A DNA stretch of 64,000 bases from contig NZ_RJKE01000001.1 in assembly GCF_003751225.1 (NCBI RefSeq), positions 6,944,001-7,008,000 of the forward strand, given 5' to 3'. The position numbers and the translations under genes are program-made. Numbering within the stretch: the stretch's first letter is position 1; each line of letters opens with the position of its first letter. Under the pieces are notes generated by a model. The model ran no database searches. It had not been told where the DNA came from and saw only the letters and a program-made list of their open reading frames with translations. This document shows positions 19,278-26,600 of this stretch, one piece after another. This stretch comes from Actinocorallia herbida. GTDB taxonomy: Bacteria > Actinomycetota > Actinomycetes > Streptosporangiales > Streptosporangiaceae.

Positions 19278-20261
19278 ATGGATCGCGTGACGCTGCTCAT
19301 CGAACGGCACGCGCAGGCCAGCCTGCGCGCCCGCGCCGTCAACGCGAGCGCGCGCGCCGTCTCCACACGGCTGCTCGCCCGCGTGCCGGTAGGGCCCATC
19401 GACTTCAAGCGCGCGGCGGCCATCGACAGGCTCGCCGGGAAGGTCCCGCCGCCGAGGGGCACCCGCGTCGACCGGGTGGAACTCGACGGGTTCGGCGCCG
19501 AATGGGTGCACGGCAGGGGCGTCGGCCGGGACAGGTCGAAAGTGATCCTCTACTTCCACGGCGGAGGCTGGATCTCCTGCGGGCTCAACACGCACCGGCG
19601 TATGGTCGCCCGCCTATCGGAGGCCGCGGGGATCCCCGCCCTGTCCGTCGACTACCGGATGCTGCCCGACGTCACCTTCGCCGAGGAAGCCCTCGACTGC
19701 CTCTCCGCCTACACCTGGCTCCTCGACCAGGGCGTCGCCCCGGAGAACGTCGTCTTCTCCGGCGACTCCGCGGGCGGCTACATGACGTTCGCGACCGCCC
19801 TCCTCGCCCGTGAGGCGGGGCTGCCGCTCCCGGCCGCGCTCATCGCGCTGTCGCCCATGCTCGACATGGACCTCACCGCCAAGGCCGCCCACCCCGCCGC
19901 CGCGCTCGACGCGTTCAGCGTCATGCCGCTCCTCGACGTCTTCGTCACCGAGATCCTCGGCGGCCTCGACCCGCACGACCCCACGGTCTCCCCCATCAAC
20001 GCCGACCTCACCGGGCTGCCCCCGTCCTACATCTGCTGCAGCTCCAGCGAGGTGCTGGTGAGCGACGCCGAGGTGATGGCGCGGCGGCTCGCCGACGCCG
20101 GCGTCCCGGCGACCCTCCAGACCTGGGCGGGCCAGCTCCACGTCTTCCCCATGTTCGGCGGGCTCCTCCCGGAGTCCAAGGCCGCGATCGCCACCTACGG
20201 CGGCTGGGTGCGCGAAGCGCTCGCCCGGACCGTCGCCGACGCGGAGGAGGCCGCCTCGTGA
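19278..20261 (+). CDS. Alpha/beta hydrolase, HSL-family esterase/lipase
   Basis: A 327-residue esterase of the hormone-sensitive-lipase family. The oxyanion motif HGGGW (in YFHGGGWISCG), the nucleophile elbow GDSAGG and a late histidine (QLHVFPMF) are present, with a probable catalytic Asp before it (SSSEVLVSDAEV). Expected to hydrolyse short to medium acyl esters in the cytoplasm; there is no signal peptide. The start ATG 19278 has GAGGAG 5 nt upstream. It is followed by a GTGA overlap with the next gene and is divergent from the fused synthetase-like gene, so the pair may share a lipid-related role. Confidence 0.9.
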   Translation: MDRVTLLIERHAQASLRARAVNASARAVSTRLLARVPVGPIDFKRAAAIDRLAGKVPPPRGTRVDRVELDGFGAEWVHGRGVGRDRSKVILYFHGGGWISCGLNTHRRMVARLSEAAGIPALSVDYRMLPDVTFAEEALDCLSAYTWLLDQGVAPENVVFSGDSAGGYMTFATALLAREAGLPLPAALIALSPMLDMDLTAKAAHPAAALDAFSVMPLLDVFVTEILGGLDPHDPTVSPINADLTGLPPSYICCSSSEVLVSDAEVMARRLADAGVPATLQTWAGQLHVFPMFGGLLPESKAAIATYGGWVREALARTVADAEEAAS

Positions 20262-21049
20262 ACCAGATCTTCAACGACCTTCGGGACGAATACGGCGCGC
20301 TCGACGCGCTCGTCAGCGCGCTCACTCCCCAACAGTGGGCGCTGCCGACCCCCGCGCCCGGCTGGACCGTCGGCCACCAGATCGCGCACCTCGCCTGGAC
20401 CGACCGGCAGGCCCTCCTGTCGGCCACCGACCCGGAAAGGTTCATCGCGGCTCTGCGCTCGGCCACCCCCGACCTCCTCGAACAGGGCGCCGACCCCGCC
20501 CAGTACCTTCCGGGCACCCCGCTCACCGCGTGGCGCGAAGCCCGCGACGCCGCCGTCGCCGCGCTGCGCGACGTGCCGCCCGGCGAGCGCATCCCCTGGT
20601 TCGGCCCGCCGATGGCCGCCCCGAGCATGGCCACCGCCCGCCTCATGGAGACCTGGGCGCACGGCCTCGACGTCGCCGACGCCCTGGGCGTCGCCCCCGC
20701 GCCGACCCACCGGCTCCGGCACGTCGCGCACATCGCCGTCCGGGCCCGCGACTACGCCTTCTCCGTCCACCGGCAGGCCCCGCCCGCCGAACCGTTCTAC
20801 GTCGTGCTGACCGGGCCGTCGGGCGAGCAGTGGACCTGGGGGCCGAGCACCGCCGCCCAGCGCGTCACCGGGACCGCACTCGACTTCTGCCTCCTCGCCG
20901 TCCGCCGCCGCCACCGCGACGACGTCGCCCTCAACGCCTCGGGCCCCGACGCGTCACGCTGGCTCGACGTCGTCCAGGCCTACGCCGGGCCGCCCGGTCC
21001 GGGCCGCACGCCCCTCGGCGCCGCCCCGGCGCAATCGAGTACGCACTAG
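20258..21049 (+). CDS. DinB/maleylpyruvate isomerase-like protein (TIGR03084 type)
   Basis: A 263-residue member of the mycothiol-dependent maleylpyruvate isomerase/DinB superfamily. The N-terminal four-helix region includes PAPGWTVGHQIAHLAWTDRQALL, whose histidines fit the metal site of this fold, and METWAHGLDVADALG supplies a third. The C-terminal part (RAPP/FYVVLTGPSGEQWTWGPS style) fits the TIGR03084 subfamily. Function in vivo is unknown; relatives are metal-dependent mycothiol transferases. The start overlaps the esterase stop (GTGA), so the two are translated as a unit. Confidence 0.82.
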   Translation: MNQIFNDLRDEYGALDALVSALTPQQWALPTPAPGWTVGHQIAHLAWTDRQALLSATDPERFIAALRSATPDLLEQGADPAQYLPGTPLTAWREARDAAVAALRDVPPGERIPWFGPPMAAPSMATARLMETWAHGLDVADALGVAPAPTHRLRHVAHIAVRARDYAFSVHRQAPPAEPFYVVLTGPSGEQWTWGPSTAAQRVTGTALDFCLLAVRRRHRDDVALNASGPDASRWLDVVQAYAGPPGPGRTPLGAAPAQSSTH

Positions 21050-21127
21050 GTCCAGAAGTCCTGTAGGGTTATCCATGTCGCCAGGGGGAACCGGCCGGAA
21101 ACGGAACGGAAACCCAAGGTCGGACAA

Positions 21128-21199
21128 GCGGAAGTGGCTCAGTGGTAGAGCATCACCTTGCCAAGGTGAGGGTCGCGGGTTCGAATCCCGTCTTCCGCT
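21128..21199 (+). tRNA. tRNA-Gly(GCC)
   Basis: A 72-nt cloverleaf with acceptor stem GCGGAAG/CTTCCGC, anticodon GCC within CTTGCCAAG, a TTCGAAT T-loop and U as discriminator. CCA is not encoded. First of three tRNAs. Confidence 0.96.
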
Positions 21200-21219
21200 C
21201 GGAGAGGCCATCGCCTCGC

Positions 21220-21293
21220 GGTGGAGTGGCCGAGAGGCGAGGCAGCGGCCTGCAAAGCCGTCCACACGGGTTCAAATCCCGTCTCCACCTCCA
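21220..21293 (+). tRNA. tRNA-Cys(GCA)
   Basis: Acceptor stem GGTGGAG/CTCCACC, anticodon GCA within CCTGCAAAG, T-loop TTCAAAT and discriminator U at 21290, followed by an encoded CCA (21291-21293). Confidence 0.96.
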
Positions 21294-21294
21294 A

Positions 21295-21369
21295 GGACGA
21301 TTAGCTCAGCGGGAGAGCGCTTCCCTGACACGGAAGAGGTCACTGGTTCAATCCCAGTATCGTCCACCA
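21295..21369 (+). tRNA. tRNA-Val(GAC)
   Basis: Acceptor stem GGACGAT/ATCGTCC, anticodon GAC within CCTGACACG, T-loop TTCAATC and discriminator A at 21366, followed by an encoded CCA. It begins 1 nt after the CCA of tRNA-Cys, so the cluster is transcribed together. Confidence 0.96.
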
Positions 21370-21405
21370 GCCAAGCCTTAACGGTCACCCTCCGGGTTCC
21401 GCACC

Positions 21406-21430
21406 GCCCCCGTTCACCAACGGGGGCTTT
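21406..21430 (+). terminator. Intrinsic terminator of the tRNA cluster
   Basis: A perfect 9-bp stem GCCCCCGTT/AACGGGGGC with a CACC loop, followed by TTT, 37 nt after tRNA-Val. Confidence 0.75.
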
Positions 21431-21680
21431 CGGCTTTCCAGCCCCCTTCCCGGCCCTCAGCGGTGCGGAGCAGCACGAGGCGGGCCTTGGCGAAGGCCCG
21501 GCCCGTGACCGGCGGCACACGTCCCGCGATCCCGACCGACCGCCCTCCTCGCCGCGCCTTGAAGCCCGGCCCCGTGGTCGGCGCAGCACGCCGACCGGCG
21601 ACCCCGACCCACCGCCTCGCCGCGCCTTTCAGGGGTGTCGAACTGTTGCCCGTTGAGTGTTCATGGGTTCGGCACCGCGC
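21431..21680. other. Non-coding stretch with degenerate direct repeat
   Basis: No convincing gene lies between the tRNA terminator and the HxlR gene. It contains a hairpin (CGGGCCTT/AAGGCCCG, 21481-21500) and two imperfect copies of a roughly 35-bp block (starting near 21526 and 21598, about 72 bp apart) that share CCGACC...CCGC...CGCCGCGCCTT. Its function is unknown. Confidence 0.5.
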
Positions 21681-22100
21681 CTACCTGGTGGTTCTCGTGT
21701 CATAGGCGAGGCGGGCGGCTTCGATCTCGGGGTTGTGGTCGGTGGCCCATTGGACGAAGGCGTAGGCGGTCTCGCGCATGCCCTCGCCGAGGGGGGTGAG
21801 TGCGTATTCGACGCGGGGCGGCATCTCGGGGTAGGAGGTGCGGGTGACCAGGCCGTCGCGTTCCAGGTGGCGCAAGGTCAGGGTGAGCATCCGCTGGGAG
21901 ATGCCCGGGACCTGTTCGTAGAGGGCACCGAAGCGCAGGGGGCCGGAGCCGAGGATGCCGATCACGAGGATGGACCATTTGTCGCCGACGCGGTCGATGG
22001 TGTCGCGGATGCCCTGGCCGTTGTCGGGCCAGGACGCGCAGGGGTGCGGCGCGGTACGGGCCGCTGCCAGGCGCGGGTCTGGATCTTGGCTTGCGAACAT
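21681..22100 (-). CDS. HxlR-family transcriptional regulator
   Basis: A 139-residue winged-helix regulator of the HxlR/DUF24 family. The core RVGDKWSILVIGILGSGPLRFGALYEQVPGISQRMLTLTLRHLERDGLVTRTSY matches the family, followed by YALTPLGEGM. Cys41 or the nearby N-terminal CASW cysteine could sense redox or electrophiles, as in YodB-type members. It is divergent from an SDR gene with a TTAC-N5-GTAA palindrome between them, the usual arrangement for an HxlR repressor and its target. Confidence 0.92.
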   Translation of the reverse strand: MFASQDPDPRLAAARTAPHPCASWPDNGQGIRDTIDRVGDKWSILVIGILGSGPLRFGALYEQVPGISQRMLTLTLRHLERDGLVTRTSYPEMPPRVEYALTPLGEGMRETAYAFVQWATDHNPEIEAARLAYDTRTTR

Positions 22101-22148
22101 TGATGTGCCTTTTGTACGGGTCCTGACGAGTGCTTATGGTGCGGATAC

Positions 22149-22161
22149 TTACCAATCGTAA
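22149..22161. promoter_or_regulatory. Candidate HxlR operator TTAC-N5-GTAA
   Basis: The inverted repeat TTAC-CAATC-GTAA lies in the 79-bp divergent promoter region, 18 nt before the SDR start. DUF24 regulators such as YodB bind short TAC/GTA-type palindromes, so this is the best operator candidate. Confidence 0.5.
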
Positions 22162-22179
22162 CGAATGAGGGGTAGCTGC

Positions 22180-22875
22180 ATGTCCTCCACCATCGCCGTC
22201 GTCGGTGCCGGACCCGGCCTGGGCCGGGCGATCGCCCGCAGGTTCGGCGCGGCCGGCCACCCGGTCGCGCTGATCTCCCGGACTCGGGCCAAGCTCCAGC
22301 CGATCGCCGACTCCCTGGCCGCCGAGGGGATCACCGCGGGGGTCTACCCGGCCGACGTCACCGACGCCTCCGCCCTGACCGGCGCGCTGGAGTCCGCCGC
22401 CGCCGACCTCGGCCCGATCGGCGTCCTGTCCTACAGCCCCGCCGCCACCTGGACCCACGACGGCGGCGGGCTCCCCGACACCGCCGCGCTCGGGTACACC
22501 GCAGCGCTGGAGACCACCCCGGAATCGGCCCGCGCCCAGTTCGACCTGATCGTCGGCGGCGCGCTCACCGCCGCCGCGGCGGTCCTGCCCGCGATGCGCG
22601 AGGCCGGGGAGGGCGCCCTGCTGTTCACCACGGGCGCCTCGACGTTCCTCCCGATCCCGGCGCTCGGCAACGCCGCCATCGCCCAGGCGGGCCTGCGCCA
22701 GTGGGCGAACACCGTCCAAGGGGACCTCGCCGCCGAAGGCGTCTACGTCGGCCACCTGTGCGTCGGCGTCGCGATCGTGCCCGGCGGCGGCGAAGGCGAC
22801 CCGGACGCCCTCGCCGACCGCTGGTACCGCCTCTTCCAGGCCCGCGACGCCTTCGAGGCCACCGTCGGCTTCTGA
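22180..22875 (+). CDS. SDR-family oxidoreductase
   Basis: A 231-residue short-chain dehydrogenase-like protein. The Rossmann motif is GAGPGLGRAIARRF rather than GxxxGIG, and the middle shows VLSYSPAAT in place of NNAG. A serine/threonine block (LLFTTGAS) aligns with the catalytic Ser region, but the usual YxxxK is not evident (NAAIAQAG occurs there), so catalysis may be altered. Start ATG 22180 with GAGGGG upstream; an in-frame ATG at 22165 is less likely. Probably controlled by the divergent HxlR regulator. Confidence 0.85.
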   Translation: MSSTIAVVGAGPGLGRAIARRFGAAGHPVALISRTRAKLQPIADSLAAEGITAGVYPADVTDASALTGALESAAADLGPIGVLSYSPAATWTHDGGGLPDTAALGYTAALETTPESARAQFDLIVGGALTAAAAVLPAMREAGEGALLFTTGASTFLPIPALGNAAIAQAGLRQWANTVQGDLAAEGVYVGHLCVGVAIVPGGGEGDPDALADRWYRLFQARDAFEATVGF

Positions 22876-23063
22876 CCAGCAGCCGCCCCGCCCCGGCGCC
22901 CTGCCGGGCCGGGCCGGGGCGGGGTGCCGGGTGCCTGGAGCGGTCCGGGACGGGCGGCGGGACGGCCGGTGGTTTCGCGGATGGCAGGGGGCCGGGGGCG
23001 GCGGAGCATCGGCGGTGAGAGGCGGACCCGGAAGAGGGCCGCCGGCGCGGTGCGGAGGCCGAG

Positions 23064-23900
23064 ATGCGAGCAGCGTGGAGAGCGGCGGGGCGGATCGCCC
23101 TGGTGCTCGGGGTGCTGGTGGGGATTCACCTGCCCGGAGCGCCCGTTCTGGCGGCGACCGGAGGGTCGGGGCCCTATCCCGCGGACTACGAGACGACACT
23201 GAGGCTGCCCGGCCACACCGTGTACCGGCCCGCGAGCCTGCCCACGGGGGTGAAGCTGCCGATCGTGGCGTGGGGCAACGGGGCGTGCCGAGCCGACGGG
23301 ACGTGGTTCGAGAACATCCTGAAGGAGTTCGCGTCGCACGGGTTCCTGGTGATCGCCAACGGACGGCCCGGCGGGTTCGGGCAGACCGACGCCGACATGC
23401 TCATCGACGCGATCGACTGGGCCGTCGCCGAGAACACCCGCCTCGGCAGCAGGTACCGGGGCAAGATCGACACCACGAAAGTCGCCGTGATGGGCCAGTC
23501 ATGCGGCGGTCTGGAAGCCTACGAGGCCTCCGCCGACCCGAGGGTGACCACCACCGGCATCTTCAACAGCGGCATGCTCGACGACGCCGACAACGTCCGG
23601 CTCACCCGCCTGCACGGGCCCATCGTCTACCTCGTCGGCGGCCCCGACGACATCGCCTACCCCAACGCGCTCGACGACTGGGCGCGGCTCCCCGCAGGGC
23701 TGCCCGCCTTCATGGGCAACCTCGACGTAGGCCACATGGCCACCTACGCGGAACCGAACGGCGGTGAGTTCGGCAGGGTCGGCTCAGCTTGGCTGAAGTG
23801 GCGGCTCAAGGGCGACGCCGCGGCCAAGTCCCTCTTCGTCGGCCCGAACTGCGGCCTTTGCGGCACGGCCTGGGACGTCCGCCAGAAGAACCTGTCTTAA
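23064..23900 (+). CDS. Secreted alpha/beta hydrolase
   Basis: A 278-residue protein with an N-terminal signal peptide (Arg-rich start, LVLGVLVGIHL core, cleavage near PVLAA). The fold is an alpha/beta hydrolase: a GNGACR segment near the oxyanion hole, nucleophile elbow GQSCGG (in VAVMGQSCGGLEAY), a possible acid in YLVGGPDD and a histidine in DVGHMATY. Two cysteines near the C-terminus (NCGLCG) may form a disulfide. It resembles dienelactone hydrolase/PET-hydrolase-like secreted esterases, but the substrate is unknown. Start ATG 23064 has GGAGG 5 nt upstream, and a strong terminator follows. Confidence 0.85.
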   Translation: MRAAWRAAGRIALVLGVLVGIHLPGAPVLAATGGSGPYPADYETTLRLPGHTVYRPASLPTGVKLPIVAWGNGACRADGTWFENILKEFASHGFLVIANGRPGGFGQTDADMLIDAIDWAVAENTRLGSRYRGKIDTTKVAVMGQSCGGLEAYEASADPRVTTTGIFNSGMLDDADNVRLTRLHGPIVYLVGGPDDIAYPNALDDWARLPAGLPAFMGNLDVGHMATYAEPNGGEFGRVGSAWLKWRLKGDAAAKSLFVGPNCGLCGTAWDVRQKNLS

Positions 23901-23909
23901 GCGCGCTGC

Positions 23910-23943
23910 AAGGAGGCCGTCTCCCCCGTGGGACGGCCTCCTT
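23910..23943 (+). terminator. Intrinsic terminator
   Basis: A perfect 12-bp stem AAGGAGGCCGTC/GACGGCCTCCTT with a 10-nt loop, 9 nt after the secreted hydrolase stop. Confidence 0.8.
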
Positions 23944-23972
23944 CGGGTTCAAAAAGCGGTGGCGACGGTGGC

Positions 23973-23978
23973 TAGGGT
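23973..23978 (+). promoter_or_regulatory. Putative -10 box (TAGGGT)
   Basis: TAGGGT is followed by 6 nt and ATG 23985, a leaderless promoter arrangement. Confidence 0.45.
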
Positions 23979-23984
23979 GAAGGC

Positions 23985-24368
23985 ATGGGAAGTGAGGCTG
24001 GGACGGTCCGGGTCGACAGCTGGATCTGGGCCGTGCGGTTGCTGCGGACGCGGTCGGCGGCGGGGGACGCGTGCCGGGGCGGGCATGTGCGGGTGAACGG
24101 GGCGCGGGCGAAGCCGGCGCAGGCGGTGCGGGTCGGCGACGAGGTCAGGGTCAAGGTCGAGGGGCGTGAGCGGATCGTCATCGTGGGGCGGCTCATCGTC
24201 AAGCGGGTGGGGGCGCCCGTCGCGGTCGAGTGCTACGAGGACAAGTCGCCGCCTCCCCCGCCGAAGGAGATGACGGGCCCGGTGGGCATCCGCGACCGGG
24301 GCACGGGACGGCCGTCGAAGCGGGAGCGGCGCAGCATCGAGAAGCTCTTCGGACGAACCACCCAGTGA
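23985..24368 (+). CDS. S4-domain RNA-binding protein, Hsp15-like
   Basis: A 127-residue protein. Residues 8-75 form an S4 RNA-binding domain (VRVDSWIWAVRLLRTRSAAGDACRGGHVRVNGARAKPAQAVRVGDEVRV), followed by a basic tail with PPPPPKE and RPSKRERRSIEKLFG. E. coli Hsp15 of this type binds stalled 50S subunits carrying peptidyl-tRNA; the same role is likely but not shown. No Shine-Dalgarno at good spacing is seen; a TAGGGT box 6 nt upstream suggests a leaderless mRNA. Confidence 0.88.
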   Translation: MGSEAGTVRVDSWIWAVRLLRTRSAAGDACRGGHVRVNGARAKPAQAVRVGDEVRVKVEGRERIVIVGRLIVKRVGAPVAVECYEDKSPPPPPKEMTGPVGIRDRGTGRPSKRERRSIEKLFGRTTQ

Positions 24369-24445
24369 CCTGACGGAAGGCCCCCACGTTAACCGGACGT
24401 CACTCTGGGTAGTGGTCCGGTGATCACGAGCTTCGGGGGGCCCGG

Positions 24446-24826
24446 GTGAATTTTCTGATCCGTCTCGTCATCAACGCGGTGGCGCTGCTCGTGGCGACCT
24501 GGATCGTCAGCGGGGTCGACCTCACCGGGCACGACACCTGGTCCCAGGTGTGGACGCTCGCCGTCGTCGCGCTGATCTTCGGCCTGGTCAACACGTTCCT
24601 CAAGCCGGTCATCAAGGTGCTCGGCTGCCTCTTCTACATCCTGACGCTCGGCCTGTTCGCCCTCGTCGTCAACGCCTGCCTGCTGATGTTCACCGGCTGG
24701 GTCGCCGAGCAGTTCCACCTGCCGTTCCATGTGTCGGGCTTCTGGCCGGCGTTCTGGGCGGCGATCATCATCAGCCTCGTGAGCTGGCTGCTCAGCCTCT
24801 TCCTCGACCCCGACGACCGGCGGTGA
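24446..24826 (+). CDS. Phage-holin-family/DUF360-type membrane protein
   Basis: A 126-residue protein with four hydrophobic helices and the pattern INAVALLVATWIVSGV, LIFGLVNTFLKPVIKVLG and FWAAIIISLVSWLLSLFL, typical of the bacterial 'phage holin family' (superfamily IV-like) membrane proteins. Despite the name these are chromosomal housekeeping proteins of unknown function; no phage genes are present. Start GTG 24446 with GGGGGG upstream. Its stop overlaps the start of the CLC-type channel gene. Confidence 0.85.
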   Translation: MNFLIRLVINAVALLVATWIVSGVDLTGHDTWSQVWTLAVVALIFGLVNTFLKPVIKVLGCLFYILTLGLFALVVNACLLMFTGWVAEQFHLPFHVSGFWPAFWAAIIISLVSWLLSLFLDPDDRR

Positions 24827-26064
24827 CCCGCGCCGCGCGCCGGCTGCTCCCGCTCCTCCCGCCCGCGATCCTGGTCGGGGTGGTGAGCGCGGTGGTGCTC
24901 ATCGGGGCGACCGAGCTCGCGCATCTGCTGGAGCACTGGCTGTGGCAGCCGCAGGGGGCCTGGTGGACCGTCGTGGTCCTGACCGCCGGCGGCCTGCTGA
25001 CCGGGCTCATCGTGCGCTTCACACCGGGCCACGCCGGGCACGACCCGGCGACCGAGGGACTGGCCGGGGCTCCCCCGCTGCCGGTGTCCGCGGTGCCGGG
25101 CGTGCTCGCCGCCCTGTTCGTCACGCTGGCGTTCGGGGTGAGCCTCGGCCCGGAGGCTCCGACGATCGCCGCGAACGTCGCGCTGGCCGCCTGGTTCGGC
25201 AAGCGGGTGATGCCGAAGGCGCCGGTGGCGGTCTGGGTCGGGCTCGCGCTCGCCGGAACGCTCGGCGCGATGTTCGCGACCCCGATCGCCGCCGCGCTGC
25301 TGCTGTCGGAGGTGCCCTCGAAGGAGGGCGACGCCCCGCTGTGGGACCGGATGGCCGCGCCGCTGCTCGCCGCCGCCGCGGGCGCGCTGACGGTGCGCTT
25401 CCTCAACCCTTCGATGGAGTTCACCCTGGACGTCCCGGCCTACGCGCCGGGGGCCGGCGACCTCGTCACGGCCTCCGTCGTCGGGTGCGTCGCGTGCCTC
25501 ATCGGGATGGGGATGGTCCACCTGTTCCCGCACTTCCACCGGATCGCGCATTCGGCGCGCAACACCGTGCTGCTGCTGACGCTCGGCGGCGTCGTCCTCG
25601 GCGTCCTCGGCGTGATCGGCGGCCGGATCACCCTGTTCAAGGGGCTCGACCAGATGAAGCAGCTCGCGTCGGACCCTGGCGCCTACTCGATGCCGCAGCT
25701 CGTCCTCATCATCGTCGTGAAGTGCCTGGCGCTGCTCGTCGCGGCGTCCGCCGGGTTCCGCGGCGGCCGGATCTTCCCGAGCGCGTTCATCGGCGTCGCG
25801 GTCGGGGTGCTCGCGGCGGCGCTGCCGTGGCCCGGCATGCCGCTGGCGCTCGCGGTCGCGGCGGGCTCGATGGGGGCGTGCGTCGCGGTGTCGCGCAGCG
25901 GGTGGCTGAGCCTGTTCCTCGGGGTGGTGCTCGGCGGGAGCGTGGCGCTGGTGCCGGTGCTGTGCGTGGCGATCCTGCCCGCCTGGCTGATCGCCACCGG
26001 GCGGCCCGAGATGCGCGTCGATGTCACCGCTCCCGCATCCGCCCCCGGGCGTGCGCCAGGATGA
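24823..26064 (+). CDS. CLC-type chloride channel/ion transporter
   Basis: A 413-residue integral membrane protein with about ten helices. CLC selectivity-filter motifs are visible in modified form: GVSLGPEAP (for GxxGxEGP) and GFRGGRIFPSAFIG (for GxxxGxFxP). It may move chloride or fluoride across the membrane. Start GTG 24823 overlaps the holin-like stop (GTGA). Its 3' end overlaps the convergent K+ channel gene by 41 bp, which is unusual and leaves no room for a terminator. Confidence 0.87.
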   Translation: MTRAARRLLPLLPPAILVGVVSAVVLIGATELAHLLEHWLWQPQGAWWTVVVLTAGGLLTGLIVRFTPGHAGHDPATEGLAGAPPLPVSAVPGVLAALFVTLAFGVSLGPEAPTIAANVALAAWFGKRVMPKAPVAVWVGLALAGTLGAMFATPIAAALLLSEVPSKEGDAPLWDRMAAPLLAAAAGALTVRFLNPSMEFTLDVPAYAPGAGDLVTASVVGCVACLIGMGMVHLFPHFHRIAHSARNTVLLLTLGGVVLGVLGVIGGRITLFKGLDQMKQLASDPGAYSMPQLVLIIVVKCLALLVAASAGFRGGRIFPSAFIGVAVGVLAAALPWPGMPLALAVAAGSMGACVAVSRSGWLSLFLGVVLGGSVALVPVLCVAILPAWLIATGRPEMRVDVTAPASAPGRAPG

Positions 26065-26524
26065 TGGTGATGAGCGAGGTCACGATGACCAGGTCGAAGA
26101 TCATCTGAACGGTGGTGATGATCCGCGCCCACTGCCCGATCGGGACGATGTCGCCGAAGCCGACCGTGCAGAGCGTCGAGACGGTGAAGTAGAGGGCGTC
26201 GAGACGGGTGGCGATGCCGCTGAACTCCGCTGAGCGCGCGTAGTAGATGAGCGCGAAGAAGACGATGACGAGGTCGACCATGCTGAGCAGCAGCGCGATC
26301 TGCTCTGCGGGGAGCCGCCCTTCCCGCGTCACCCTCTGGCCCTGCCGGATGAGGACCGCGGTGACCAGGCTGAGCGACAGGAACAGCAGGATCCCGCGCA
26401 GCACGAAGCCCGACTCGATGTCCTGGGGCTTGACGGGCACCGCGAAATAGACGATCGCCCCGCCGAAGAACGCGAGGAACGCCTCGCCCCACACCCGTAC
26501 CCTGCGCGGCACGCTCACCGCCAT
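26024..26524 (-). CDS. Two-TM-pore potassium channel family protein
   Basis: A 166-residue ion channel subunit. The selectivity filter TVGFGD is preceded by the pore helix LYFTVSTLC and flanked by TM helices; two further N-terminal hydrophobic segments make about four in total. Start ATG 26524 is chosen because AGGAGGT sits 5 nt upstream; an upstream GTG at 26563 would add 13 Arg/Trp-rich residues. The ribosome binding site lies in a 7-bp hairpin. The 3' end overlaps the CLC gene by 41 bp tail to tail. Likely a K+ channel, with regulation unknown. Confidence 0.88.
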   Translation of the reverse strand: MAVSVPRRVRVWGEAFLAFFGGAIVYFAVPVKPQDIESGFVLRGILLFLSLSLVTAVLIRQGQRVTREGRLPAEQIALLLSMVDLVIVFFALIYYARSAEFSGIATRLDALYFTVSTLCTVGFGDIVPIGQWARIITTVQMIFDLVIVTSLITIILAHARGRMRER

Positions 26525-26529
26525 CGGCC

Positions 26530-26547
26530 ACCTCCTCCGCAGGAGGT
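26530..26547 (-). promoter_or_regulatory. Hairpin sequestering the K+ channel ribosome binding site
   Basis: On the minus strand a perfect 7-bp stem ACCTCCT/AGGAGGT with a GCGG loop places the Shine-Dalgarno in its 3' arm, 5 nt before ATG 26524. Translation of the channel could depend on opening this stem. Confidence 0.5.
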
Positions 26548-26600
26548 ACCAGGCGCGTCGCACCGCCGGGCGGGCGGCGCGGCGGGCGGCGGCGGGAAGA

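Noticed and set aside
21128-21366. tRNA cluster as a phage or ICE attachment site
   Set aside because: No integrase, excisionase or repeated tRNA 3' end was seen nearby.
24446-24826. Prophage remnant suggested by the phage holin name
   Set aside because: This family is a common chromosomal membrane protein in actinobacteria, and no other phage gene is present.
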